From: Algimonas porphyrae
GTDB lineage: Bacteria; Pseudomonadota; Alphaproteobacteria; Caulobacterales; Maricaulaceae
Length of the DNA: 64,000 nucleotides
Reading direction: 5' to 3'
Assembly (NCBI RefSeq): GCF_041429795.1
Contig: NZ_CP163424.1
Span: 1 to 64,000 of the forward strand
The notes beneath the pieces were generated by a model. The model did not search any database. It saw only the letters and a list, made by a program, of their open reading frames with translations, and was not told the DNA's origin. The position numbers and the translations under genes were made by a program. Below are positions 1-6,503 of this stretch, piece after piece. The first letter of the stretch is position 1; every line of letters begins with the position of its first letter.

Positions 1-1488
1 ATGGGAAGAGTGAGTGATCCGGTCAATGGCTCAGGCGAGACGGTGCCGGATCTCTATACAGGGGAACCGCCCATTCAGAGCGCGCACAATACGTGGAAAG
101 CCGTCGATGAGGACTTGGCACGGGCGCTCGGCAGAAACGTGCACCGCGCTTGGACAGGCCAGCTTTTCATCCAGACTGCCGACGCCCACCAGGTCACCTT
201 GTCCGCTCCGTCGGCTTTCGTCGCCAACAAGATCAACAAGCATTATATCGACACGATCGCCCGTCTCTGGGCCAAGCATGATCAGGTCGATCCGCCGCGC
301 ACCGTCAGCATCGTATCCGGACCGCGCCAGGCCGCACGCCGTGCGCCGCGCCTGGACGGGGAACGGCCCAGCCTGGTCGGTGTGCCCGGCAGTCGTCAGA
401 CCGGTTCAGGCCGCACCGCCCCGTCCCTGCTGCCGCCCGTTTCCGATGTGGCGCGCAAACGCTTTACCCTCGACAATTTCGTTGTCGGCCCGTCCAACGA
501 ACTGGCCTTCGCGGTCGCGCGTCAGGTCATTAACAATCCGGTGCCGCAATATAATCCGATCATGCTGCACGGCGTGAACGGCATGGGCAAGACGCATATT
601 CTGCACGCCATCGAAGCCGGGGTGAAGGACCGCGATCCGGATCGCCGCGTGCGCTTCGTCTCTGCCGAGGATTTCGTCGCACAATTCGTCGCCAGCGTGC
701 GCGGATCGGGCCGCGAGGGGATGAGCGCCTTCAAGGCCAGCTTGCGCGATGTCGACCTGCTGATCATCGACGATGTCCATTTCATCGCCGACAAATCCGC
801 CAGCCAGGAAGAGCTGCTGCACACCATTATCAGCCTGGTCGGCGCAGGCCGTCAGATCCTGATTGCGTCGGACCGCCATCCCGACACGATCGAGAAGGCG
901 TCCGACCGGCTCAAAAGCTATCTGTCCTCCGGTCTGGTCTGCAAGATCGGGCCCGCCGATTATGATCTGCGCCTGCGCATTCTCGACCGTCTGATCGCGC
1001 GCCGCCGCGAACAGGGGCATGAAACGCTCGCCATTCCCCAGCCCGCCCGCGATCACCTCGCCGCGCGCATGAACGTCACGCCGCGCGATCTGGAAGGCGC
1101 CTTCAACCAGATCGTCGCCCAGAGCCAGTTTCTCGGCACGCCGATCACACTGGAAACCGTGCAGGAAACCCTGTCCGATTCCCGCTATATGACGGGACAG
1201 CGCCTGACGGTGGACCGCATTCAGCGCACCGTCTGCGAAGCCTTTTCGATCAGCCTGACGGATATGAGTTCCAAACGTCGCGCCCGCGCCGTGGCCCGGC
1301 CCCGGCAGGTCGCCATGTACCTGTCCAAGAAACTGACCAAACGCTCCCTGCCCGATATTGGCCGCCGCTTCGGCGGACGCGACCACACGACCGTCATGCA
1401 CGCCGTCAAACGCATCACGCAACTGCGCGGCGACGACGTCACCTTTGACGCCCAGATCCGCGCGATCGAGGAAACGCTGAAGGGGTAG
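1..1488 (+). CDS. dnaA: Chromosomal replication initiator DnaA
   Basis: DnaA binds the origin and, as an ATP-bound oligomer, melts it to start replication. The 495-residue protein has the usual layout. The N-terminal interaction domain covers about residues 30-95. The AAA+ core has a Walker A motif GVNGMGKT near residue 191 and Walker B acidic residues D257-D258. The DNA-binding domain IV ends with the signature FGGRDHTTVMHA from residue 457. The length is normal for alphaproteobacteria. The ATG is the first base of the window, so its promoter and any upstream origin are not visible. The last 40 codons (from residue 456) are duplicated about 3 kb downstream, and the gene is still intact. That suggests something inserted at its 3' end and rebuilt the terminus. 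Confidence 0.98.
   Translation: MGRVSDPVNGSGETVPDLYTGEPPIQSAHNTWKAVDEDLARALGRNVHRAWTGQLFIQTADAHQVTLSAPSAFVANKINKHYIDTIARLWAKHDQVDPPRTVSIVSGPRQAARRAPRLDGERPSLVGVPGSRQTGSGRTAPSLLPPVSDVARKRFTLDNFVVGPSNELAFAVARQVINNPVPQYNPIMLHGVNGMGKTHILHAIEAGVKDRDPDRRVRFVSAEDFVAQFVASVRGSGREGMSAFKASLRDVDLLIIDDVHFIADKSASQEELLHTIISLVGAGRQILIASDRHPDTIEKASDRLKSYLSSGLVCKIGPADYDLRLRILDRLIARRREQGHETLAIPQPARDHLAARMNVTPRDLEGAFNQIVAQSQFLGTPITLETVQETLSDSRYMTGQRLTVDRIQRTVCEAFSISLTDMSSKRRARAVARPRQVAMYLSKKLTKRSLPDIGRRFGGRDHTTVMHAVKRITQLRGDDVTFDAQIRAIEETLKG
1366..1484 (+). repeat. Left copy of the dnaA 3'-end direct repeat
   Basis: These 119 bases inside dnaA recur at 4351-4469 in the same orientation without gaps. Only three bases differ (1377 a/g, 1401 c/t, 1446 t/c), and all three are silent in the DnaA frame. 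The last glycine codon just beyond also differs silently (ggg here, ggc there), and the stop codons differ (tag here, tga there). This is the candidate left attachment or crossover boundary of the inserted cassette. Confidence 0.95.
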
Positions 1489-1700
1489 CGACGAAAACGG
1501 GAAAATTATTCTGAGTTACTTGACGTGTTTCTCAAAGGCATAAGATAAATGCGGGTGGCGGTACATACGTGCCAATGGCACCCCCAATTACATTCAAAGC
1601 ATCACACTCGGTTTTACTCGCAGCCGTAGCTGTGCTGGGTTAGCCTGATGTACCGAACAGGAGCTTGCCGACGACCTCAGAGATAGCGTCGAAAGTCTGA
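1489..1700. other. Intergenic stretch downstream of dnaA, island left flank
   Basis: There is no convincing gene in these 212 bases. It is less GC-rich than dnaA. Near 1658-1743, one plus-strand frame reads a short charged stretch (EQELADDLRDSVESLIRAA) that begins after a stop codon. It could be the broken tail of a lost coding sequence, but it is too short to identify. I see no terminator hairpin right after dnaA. Confidence 0.4.
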
Positions 1701-2087
1701 TTAGAGCAGCAAATCGGCTGCAAAAAAGGCGAAGAAGCCGCCAATCAGGTAAATAGCCACAGACACCCACAAAATAATGCCACTCACTCGTCGCATGCGG
1801 TTGCAGGCCCGCGCGGCATCAGGGTCGATGGGACAGGGTGCATAGCGCGATCGCCACCGGAAAAAGACAGCCAGCGACAGCAATATTCCCGAGATAATGA
1901 AGAGCGGAACCTTCTGTTCCGTCAACCAGATATATCCGGGCACGTTGGACGCGATCCCGGCCATCACCGCCCCAGCGCCGATCGTGACAAGCAAAGCCGG
2001 CAAGGCGCAGCATAGCAGCGTCGATGTGCTGGCAAAGAGAGACAGGGTCGGCGCAAATAGACTGCGCCGAGTCAATGGTTTGGTCAT
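1701..2087 (-). CDS. MerT-like small membrane protein of a metal cassette
   Basis: This 128-residue protein has about three hydrophobic segments. Near residues 25-45 there is a vicinal-cysteine motif in a membrane helix (LLCCALPALLVTIGAG), which resembles the CC-containing first helix of MerT/MerC-type metal transport proteins. Cysteines also occur in the loop around residues 84-95 (APCPIDPDAARAC). It is the last gene of the minus-strand arm, 8 bases after the HMA-like gene, so the two are probably co-transcribed. A role in moving a soft metal across the inner membrane is inferred from the cysteines and the CsoR-linked context; the substrate is not proven. Confidence 0.7.
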   Translation of the reverse strand: MTKPLTRRSLFAPTLSLFASTSTLLCCALPALLVTIGAGAVMAGIASNVPGYIWLTEQKVPLFIISGILLSLAVFFRWRSRYAPCPIDPDAARACNRMRRVSGIILWVSVAIYLIGGFFAFFAADLLL

Positions 2088-2095
2088 GATGGGCG

Positions 2096-2542
2096 TCAGG
2101 TGCCGGACAGAATTGGCGCGCGATCGATCCGGTCAACCTTATATCCAGCACGCTTAACGAGCTCCGTCAGCGTCGCGTCATCCATGGTGGCATCTGCTTT
2201 CAAAACGAGGTTTAGCGTCTTCTCATCCAGATCGACGTAAACGGCCGACACTTCGTCACGTTTACCAAATGTCTTGTTCATTGCCATCGCACAGAAGTCG
2301 CAGACCGCACCCAATACAGTCGCGACGACGGGCTGCCCGCCTGCGGCGAGGGCCTCCATCAGTTCCGGTTGAACCGCGAGTGACAGATGGGCACCCATTG
2401 TCGTTGAAACCGCCTCACCATCCATGGTGTGGTCATGATCGGCATGTTCCATACCTGCATGGTCCATTTTCGAGTGGTCGACTTGAGCCAAGACAGGTGC
2501 GGCAAGAGCAGCGCTCAGAGCAAGTGAAAGAATAAGTTTCAT
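2096..2542 (-). CDS. Periplasmic HMA-like, His/Met-rich metal-binding protein
   Basis: The 148-residue protein has a signal peptide (about residues 1-20, ending VLA-Q). A His/Met-rich stretch follows at residues 22-40 (DHSKMDHAGMEHADHDH), of the kind that binds copper or silver in the periplasm. The C-terminal domain resembles a heavy-metal-associated fold, with CDFC at residues 81-84 followed by AMAMNKTFG and a betaalpha-type tail ending VKRAGYKVDRI. Metal capture and hand-over to the MerT-like membrane protein encoded next is a reasonable inference. The gene lies 11 bases after the stop of the outer-membrane-like protein, so it sits in the same minus-strand operon. Confidence 0.8.
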   Translation of the reverse strand: MKLILSLALSAALAAPVLAQVDHSKMDHAGMEHADHDHTMDGEAVSTTMGAHLSLAVQPELMEALAAGGQPVVATVLGAVCDFCAMAMNKTFGKRDEVSAVYVDLDEKTLNLVLKADATMDDATLTELVKRAGYKVDRIDRAPILSGT

Positions 2543-2553
2543 GAGAGTCTCCG

Positions 2554-3180
2554 TCAGAAACGATATTGAAGATTGATTTGCGCATCCTGGTCTTCGAGAC
2601 TGTAACCAATCTCAAATAAGGCCGGGCCCTTAAACAGACGCAGCAACGGCGTCACATCCACAGGGTTATCGGCATCGGGACGATGATCCACCTCTATCAT
2701 GAACCAAGTATGAAGTTGTCCCGTATCGCCCGCATAGGGAGCCCATCCGACTTTGACGGCCTGCATAGCGGACGCATCCAGCCCGTCATAATCGTGCGCA
2801 TGCGCGCGATAACCCAAAAAGACCCGTCGGGTTTCCCAGTCAGCCATCACGCCTAATTGCGACCCCAAGCCTGCACTGCCAGTATTTGACTCAACGCCCT
2901 CGGCAATGCCGACCGCGCCAAAGACATAGAGATTACCCTGAAAGTCCGGGTCGAACCAGCGCTTGGTCAGCCACGTGCCTTGGACGCCCGTAAACTGTAT
3001 ATCCAGATCACGATCCCAGGCGGTTTTTACACCCACACTGAATTTTGGGTCCGGCGTATAGTGGATTAGCGCGGAACTGGTCTGACGGTCGTTTTCCGTT
3101 ATCAGCGTCCATCCGCCTTGATACGATACAGGACGAGCCGTCGCAGACCCGGCGACGACACAGAATAATCCCGCAGTAAT
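2554..3180 (-). CDS. Outer-membrane-like protein of the copper cassette (start codon unclear)
   Basis: Unrecognised family, but it looks like an exported beta-rich protein. It has alternating aromatic strands and a C-terminal phenylalanine (INLQYRF), typical of outer-membrane barrels. The reading frame contains a clear secretion-signal core (AGLFCVVAGSATA) encoded around 3136-3177, yet no ATG, GTG or TTG lies between it and the in-frame stop at 3220-3222. The first standard start (GTG, 3036) would remove the signal and about 48 residues. I place the start at an ATT at 3178-3180 because AGGGA lies just upstream at normal spacing. A leaderless start, a mutated start codon or a sequence error are alternatives. 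It is first in the minus-strand arm, directly beside the CsoR-type operator. Confidence 0.6.
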   Translation of the reverse strand: MTAGLFCVVAGSATARPVSYQGGWTLITENDRQTSSALIHYTPDPKFSVGVKTAWDRDLDIQFTGVQGTWLTKRWFDPDFQGNLYVFGAVGIAEGVESNTGSAGLGSQLGVMADWETRRVFLGYRAHAHDYDGLDASAMQAVKVGWAPYAGDTGQLHTWFMIEVDHRPDADNPVDVTPLLRLFKGPALFEIGYSLEDQDAQINLQYRF

Positions 3181-3191
3181 GATCTTCCCTA

Positions 3192-3212
3192 ATATACCCC
3201 CATAGGGTATAT
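3192..3212. promoter_or_regulatory. CsoR/RcnR-type operator between divergent arms
   Basis: A perfect inverted repeat ATATACCC-N5-GGGTATAT has a C/G tract at its centre. That is the architecture of operators for the CsoR/RcnR/FrmR repressor family. It lies 36 bases upstream of the csoR-like gene and just upstream of the minus-strand signal peptide, so one site could repress both arms until metal binds the repressor. Confidence 0.85.
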
Positions 3213-3247
3213 GGGTTTTTCAGGATATCAACCCCGGAGTTTATGAC

Positions 3248-3535
3248 ATGTTCGACAGTTGTGACCGCAAGACGCGGCGCGCAGGCGTTGCGCGCCGCTT
3301 GGCCCGAATAGAAGGACAAGTGCGCGGCCTCTCCAAAATGATCGATGAGGACCGCTACTGCATTGATGTGCTGACGCAGGTGAAGGCCGCACAGGCCGCC
3401 CTCAAAAAGGTCGAAGGCGAATTGCTGAAAGACCATGCTGACCACTGTCTTGCGGAAGCCATCGCCAGCGATGACAAGGCCGAACGGGAACAGAAAGTCT
3501 CCGAGCTGGTTGCTCTGCTTCTGAAGAAAAGCTGA
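3248..3535 (+). CDS. csoR: CsoR-family copper-sensing repressor
   Basis: This 95-residue all-helical repressor of the CsoR/RcnR/FrmR family has the hallmark RLARIEGQVRGLSKMI segment at residues 17-32. Metal-site residues C38, H63 and C67 have exactly the spacing (25 then 4) of the Cu(I) site of Mycobacterium CsoR (C36, H61, C65). The RcnR-type and FrmR-type signatures differ, so Cu(I) is the most likely inducer. The protein should sit on the inverted repeat at 3192-3212 and release it on copper binding. The start ATG at 3248 gives the normal family length. The next gene starts 12 bases downstream. Confidence 0.88.
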   Translation: MFDSCDRKTRRAGVARRLARIEGQVRGLSKMIDEDRYCIDVLTQVKAAQAALKKVEGELLKDHADHCLAEAIASDDKAEREQKVSELVALLLKKS

Positions 3536-3547
3536 GCCGAACCGCCC

Positions 3548-4348
3548 ATGAGCATTGTCGAAGAACTGAGTGTCGAAGACACGGCACAGGGCCGAAAAGC
3601 CATTATCTACCGCATGGTAACGGATGATCACATCTGTCCCTATGGCCTGAGATCTGTCGATCTGTTGAAACGCAAAGGCTTCACGGTTGAAGACCACTAT
3701 CTCACCGACCGCCCGCAAACAGACGCATTCAAGGACAAGTGGGATGTTAAGACCACGCCGCAAACCTTTATCGGCTCCGAAACAGAGGATAACCGCATTG
3801 GCGGGTTGGACGCATTGCGCGATTATTTCGGGTACACAATAAAAGACGCAGACGCCAAGACCTACACGCCCGTTCTGGTCATCTTTGCCTTTGCTGCATT
3901 GATGTCCCTAGCGGCCGTCTGGTCGATGGACAGAAACGTATTCGCCGTCAGCACGGTCGAATGGTTCGTCGCATTTTCCATGGCCATGCTCGCCATGTTG
4001 AAACTGCGCGACTTGGAGAGCTTCGCCAACATGTTCCTGAACTATGACGTGCTCGCCCGGCGCGTCGTGCGCTACGCCTATGTCTATCCTTTTGCAGAAG
4101 GGGCTGCTGCCATCCTGATGATCGCAGGGGGTCTGTTCGGCCTGATCGCCGCGCCGATTGCTCTGTTCATCGGCAGTATCGGCGCCTGGAGCGTTTTCAA
4201 GGCCGTCTACATCGACAGGCGCGATCTGAAATGCGCCTGTGCCGGTGGCGGCACAAACGTACCGCTGGGCTTCGTCTCGCTGTCGGAAAACCTCGCCATG
4301 ATCGGCATGGGCGTCTGGATGATTGTGAAGGCTATTTCATACACCTGA
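3548..4348 (+). CDS. Glutaredoxin-MauE/DoxX fusion membrane protein
   Basis: The 266-residue protein has two domains. Residues 15-95 are a glutaredoxin-like thioredoxin fold with active-site C30-P-Y-G, which lacks the second cysteine of dithiol glutaredoxins. The later TTPQTFIG matches the cis-proline loop. Residues 105-266 are a MauE/DoxX-type membrane domain of about four helices with a conserved cysteine pair (LKCACAGGG). Such fusions probably pass electrons or thiol equivalents across the membrane to periplasmic metal or cysteine proteins. It is co-oriented with csoR and likely in one operon. Its stop codon ends two bases before the right dnaA repeat begins, so it abuts the island boundary. 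Confidence 0.85.
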   Translation: MSIVEELSVEDTAQGRKAIIYRMVTDDHICPYGLRSVDLLKRKGFTVEDHYLTDRPQTDAFKDKWDVKTTPQTFIGSETEDNRIGGLDALRDYFGYTIKDADAKTYTPVLVIFAFAALMSLAAVWSMDRNVFAVSTVEWFVAFSMAMLAMLKLRDLESFANMFLNYDVLARRVVRYAYVYPFAEGAAAILMIAGGLFGLIAAPIALFIGSIGAWSVFKAVYIDRRDLKCACAGGGTNVPLGFVSLSENLAMIGMGVWMIVKAISYT

Positions 4349-4350
4349 AG

Positions 4351-4473
4351 CGCTTCGGCGGGCGCGACCACACGACCGTCATGCATGCCGTCAAACGCAT
4401 CACGCAACTGCGCGGCGACGACGTCACCTTCGACGCCCAGATCCGCGCGATCGAGGAAACGCTGAAGGGCTGA
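4351..4473 (+). pseudogene. Displaced dnaA 3'-end fragment (right repeat)
   Basis: This second copy of the last 40 dnaA codons plus stop codon encodes the same residues from FGGRDHTTVMHA to the terminal LKG. The rest of dnaA is absent. All differences from the full-length copy are synonymous, which means both copies were maintained as functional dnaA termini until recently. The fragment cannot replicate or bind DNA on its own as DnaA. It is best read as the old native terminus left behind when the cassette arrived with its own dnaA end. Confidence 0.92.
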
Positions 4474-4625
4474 GTCGTCCCGCTGGGCTCTGTCTGACGG
4501 CGCGCAAGGCACCCGTAATGAGCGGGGAAAGATTGCCTTTCTTCATCGGGGTGCCATGCTGTAAGGCATGGAAGACGCGATTGCTTTTTTCCGCATGTCG
4601 TGAGGGAAGCCGTCGAGATTGAATA

Positions 4626-6032
4626 ATGAGTAGCCGGGCCGTAGAGTTGATAGACGCTGAGGAAATTGTCGCAACCTTGCGGGAAAGTCTTCTCGTGCTC
4701 GATGTCGATCTTGTCGTTGAATATGCGAGCGACAGGTTTTTCGAAACCTTCCAGGTGTCTCGCGAGGCGACGATCGGACGACCTCTGCAGGATCTCGGCA
4801 ATGGTCAGTGGAACATTCCGGCCCTGCTGGAGCCTCTGAACACCATCATCGAAAAGAATGTCTCGGTCGAGCAGTATAAGGTCGACCATGTGTTCGAGGA
4901 TATTGGTCGCCGGATCATGTGTCTGAATGCGCGGAAGACCGTCCGGCCCGGCAATGGATCGAAACGCATTCTCGTCGCGATCGAGGATATTACGGAAGCC
5001 GCACTCGCCGCGCAGGAACTCGAGCGTCAGCAGCGGATCATGACCGGCATGGTTCAGACCCTGCGCGAACCTCTGCTGGTGCTCGACGGAGAGTTGCGGG
5101 TCGTGGAGGCGAGCCGCGCTTTCTACCGGACGTTCAACGTCGAGCCGGGGGACACGATCGGCGAAAAGCTCTGGGATCTCGGAAACGGCCAGTGGGCCAT
5201 CCCCGAGCTTATTCATCTGCTGACCAGCGTGATACCGACGCAATCCGAAGTCGTTGACTATGAGGTCACGCACGCCTTTCCGGAGATCGGGGAGATGACC
5301 ATTCTGCTCAATGCCCGCAAAATCTACCGCAAGGGGAACGGCACGAAAACCCTGCTTCTGGCCATGCAGAACATTACCGAACGCAAGGCCGCCCAAGCGG
5401 CGCGCGAGCAGGCTCTCGCCCTTTCCAACACGCTGCTGACGGAACTGAACCACCGGGTGATGAACAACCTGTCCATGGTCAGCGCCATCGTCGGCGCGGA
5501 GCGCACCCGGATGACGGACACGGAATGCCGCGCGGCCTTCGAACGCATGCGTGACCGGATCACATCGCTGAGCCTGCTATACAGAGCCCTGTCACGAACC
5601 GGAGCCGTCGCCGAAGTCAATTCGGAAAACTATCTGGAAGGCGTGCTGCGCAATCTGCTGGAATCCTCGTCCGAGGCGCGCGCGATTGACCTCACCCTGA
5701 CGACGGATATTGCATCCATACCCATGTCGACCAGTCTCGCTCTGCCGCTCGGCCTGGTCGTCAATGAACTGGCGACGAATAGCCTGAAATATGCTTTCAA
5801 AGGTCGCCGGACGGGGGAACTGGGCGTGTCGTTGCAGCGAGACACGGATGATCTGGTCCTGAAGATATGGGATGATGGTGTCGGTATCGATCCGTCGGCA
5901 AGAACGGACTCCGGCGTCGGGCAGAAGCTGATCGACTCCCTGTCCGGCCAGCTCAAAGCCGAAACGCATCTGGAAAGCGGCGATCAGGGAACGATTACGA
6001 CGCTGATTTTTGCTGCAAAGAGCGATCAGTAA
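4626..6032 (+). CDS. PAS-PAS sensor histidine kinase, HisKA_2/HWE type
   Basis: This 468-residue soluble kinase has two similar N-terminal PAS domains (about residues 10-125 and 140-260, each containing the phrase DLGNGQW). A HisKA_2-like dimerisation domain carries the phospho-acceptor His276 in ELNHRVMNNL. The HATPase domain has an N-box VNELATNSLKYAF near residue 378 and a G-rich WDDGVGIDP near residue 417. There is no transmembrane segment, so it senses an intracellular signal. No response regulator is adjacent, making it an orphan; in alphaproteobacteria such kinases often feed the PhyR general stress response. The internal PAS duplication looks real, since the two units share several phrases. 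It lies just beyond the displaced dnaA fragment and may be the ancestral downstream neighbour of dnaA. Confidence 0.9.
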   Translation: MSSRAVELIDAEEIVATLRESLLVLDVDLVVEYASDRFFETFQVSREATIGRPLQDLGNGQWNIPALLEPLNTIIEKNVSVEQYKVDHVFEDIGRRIMCLNARKTVRPGNGSKRILVAIEDITEAALAAQELERQQRIMTGMVQTLREPLLVLDGELRVVEASRAFYRTFNVEPGDTIGEKLWDLGNGQWAIPELIHLLTSVIPTQSEVVDYEVTHAFPEIGEMTILLNARKIYRKGNGTKTLLLAMQNITERKAAQAAREQALALSNTLLTELNHRVMNNLSMVSAIVGAERTRMTDTECRAAFERMRDRITSLSLLYRALSRTGAVAEVNSENYLEGVLRNLLESSSEARAIDLTLTTDIASIPMSTSLALPLGLVVNELATNSLKYAFKGRRTGELGVSLQRDTDDLVLKIWDDGVGIDPSARTDSGVGQKLIDSLSGQLKAETHLESGDQGTITTLIFAAKSDQ

Positions 6033-6084
6033 CATTACGTCAGCCCGTCCGGCAAACTGGAACAGGTGACGCATACTATGCTAA

Positions 6085-6429
6085 GTGCGGCGCGTGACGG
6101 ACCTTTCCATAATCCTGAAACGTCTATCAGCTCTGTCCCAAGAGACACGGCTCATCGCGTTTCGTGTCCTGATGGAAGCCGGCGCGGACGGGTTGAACGC
6201 AGGAACCATTGCCAGACGGCTGACCCTTCCCCCCAACAGACTGTCCGGCCATCTGACAATCCTGGTCAATTCGGGGCTGGTCAGCGTGGAAAAGGATGGA
6301 CGGCACCTGATCTATCGGGCGCAGATCGGTGCCGTCAACGAGCTGCTGTCCTCACTCGTTGAGACCTGCTGCCACGGGCACCCGGATGTATGCGCCCCTC
6401 TATCAGATCTGGCCGCACCTCGACATTAG
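6085..6429 (+). CDS. ArsR-family winged-helix regulator
   Basis: This 114-residue protein has an ArsR-type winged helix-turn-helix: LSQETRLIAFRVLMEAG, then AGTIARRLTLPPNRLSGHLTIL as the recognition region, then a beta-wing KDGRHLIYRA. A cysteine-rich tail (ETCCHGHPDVC, about residues 92-102) could bind arsenite or another soft metal. The start is GTG at 6085; a second GTG at 6094 would shorten it by three residues. Its target is not evident. The porin gene 75 bases downstream on the same strand is the closest candidate. No ars resistance genes are nearby. Confidence 0.85.
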   Translation: MRRVTDLSIILKRLSALSQETRLIAFRVLMEAGADGLNAGTIARRLTLPPNRLSGHLTILVNSGLVSVEKDGRHLIYRAQIGAVNELLSSLVETCCHGHPDVCAPLSDLAAPRH

Positions 6430-6503
6430 ATCATTATTCGACCGAATGTTGAAATATCATTGATTCATAGCTATGTTCCCGTCCGAACGCGGGGGACGAA
6501 AGT

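Larger units (their letters stand above)
1485..4469. mobile_element. Putative copper-resistance island inserted at the dnaA 3' end
   Basis: The unit spans from the end of the left dnaA repeat to the end of the right repeat, 2,985 bases. It carries five genes in two divergent arms around a CsoR-type operator. Minus-strand arm: outer-membrane-like protein, HMA-like protein, MerT-like protein. Plus-strand arm: CsoR-like regulator and glutaredoxin-MauE fusion. All cargo looks devoted to copper or thiol-reactive metal handling. There is no integrase, transposase or terminal inverted repeat inside, so it is not a self-mobile element as it stands. Site-specific integration with later loss of the integrase, mobilisation in trans, or homologous recombination with a dnaA-linked donor fragment are all possible. 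The repeat structure is seen directly; the island interpretation is inference. Confidence 0.7.

Noticed and set aside
4231-4473. Plus-strand 80-codon frame containing the dnaA fragment
   Set aside because: Only its last 40 codons match DnaA. The front half is out of frame with the glutaredoxin-MauE gene and has no meaning of its own. It is reported as a fragment instead.
1-4473. oriC beside dnaA
   Set aside because: The window starts at the dnaA ATG, so any upstream origin is not visible; I see no clear cluster of DnaA boxes downstream.
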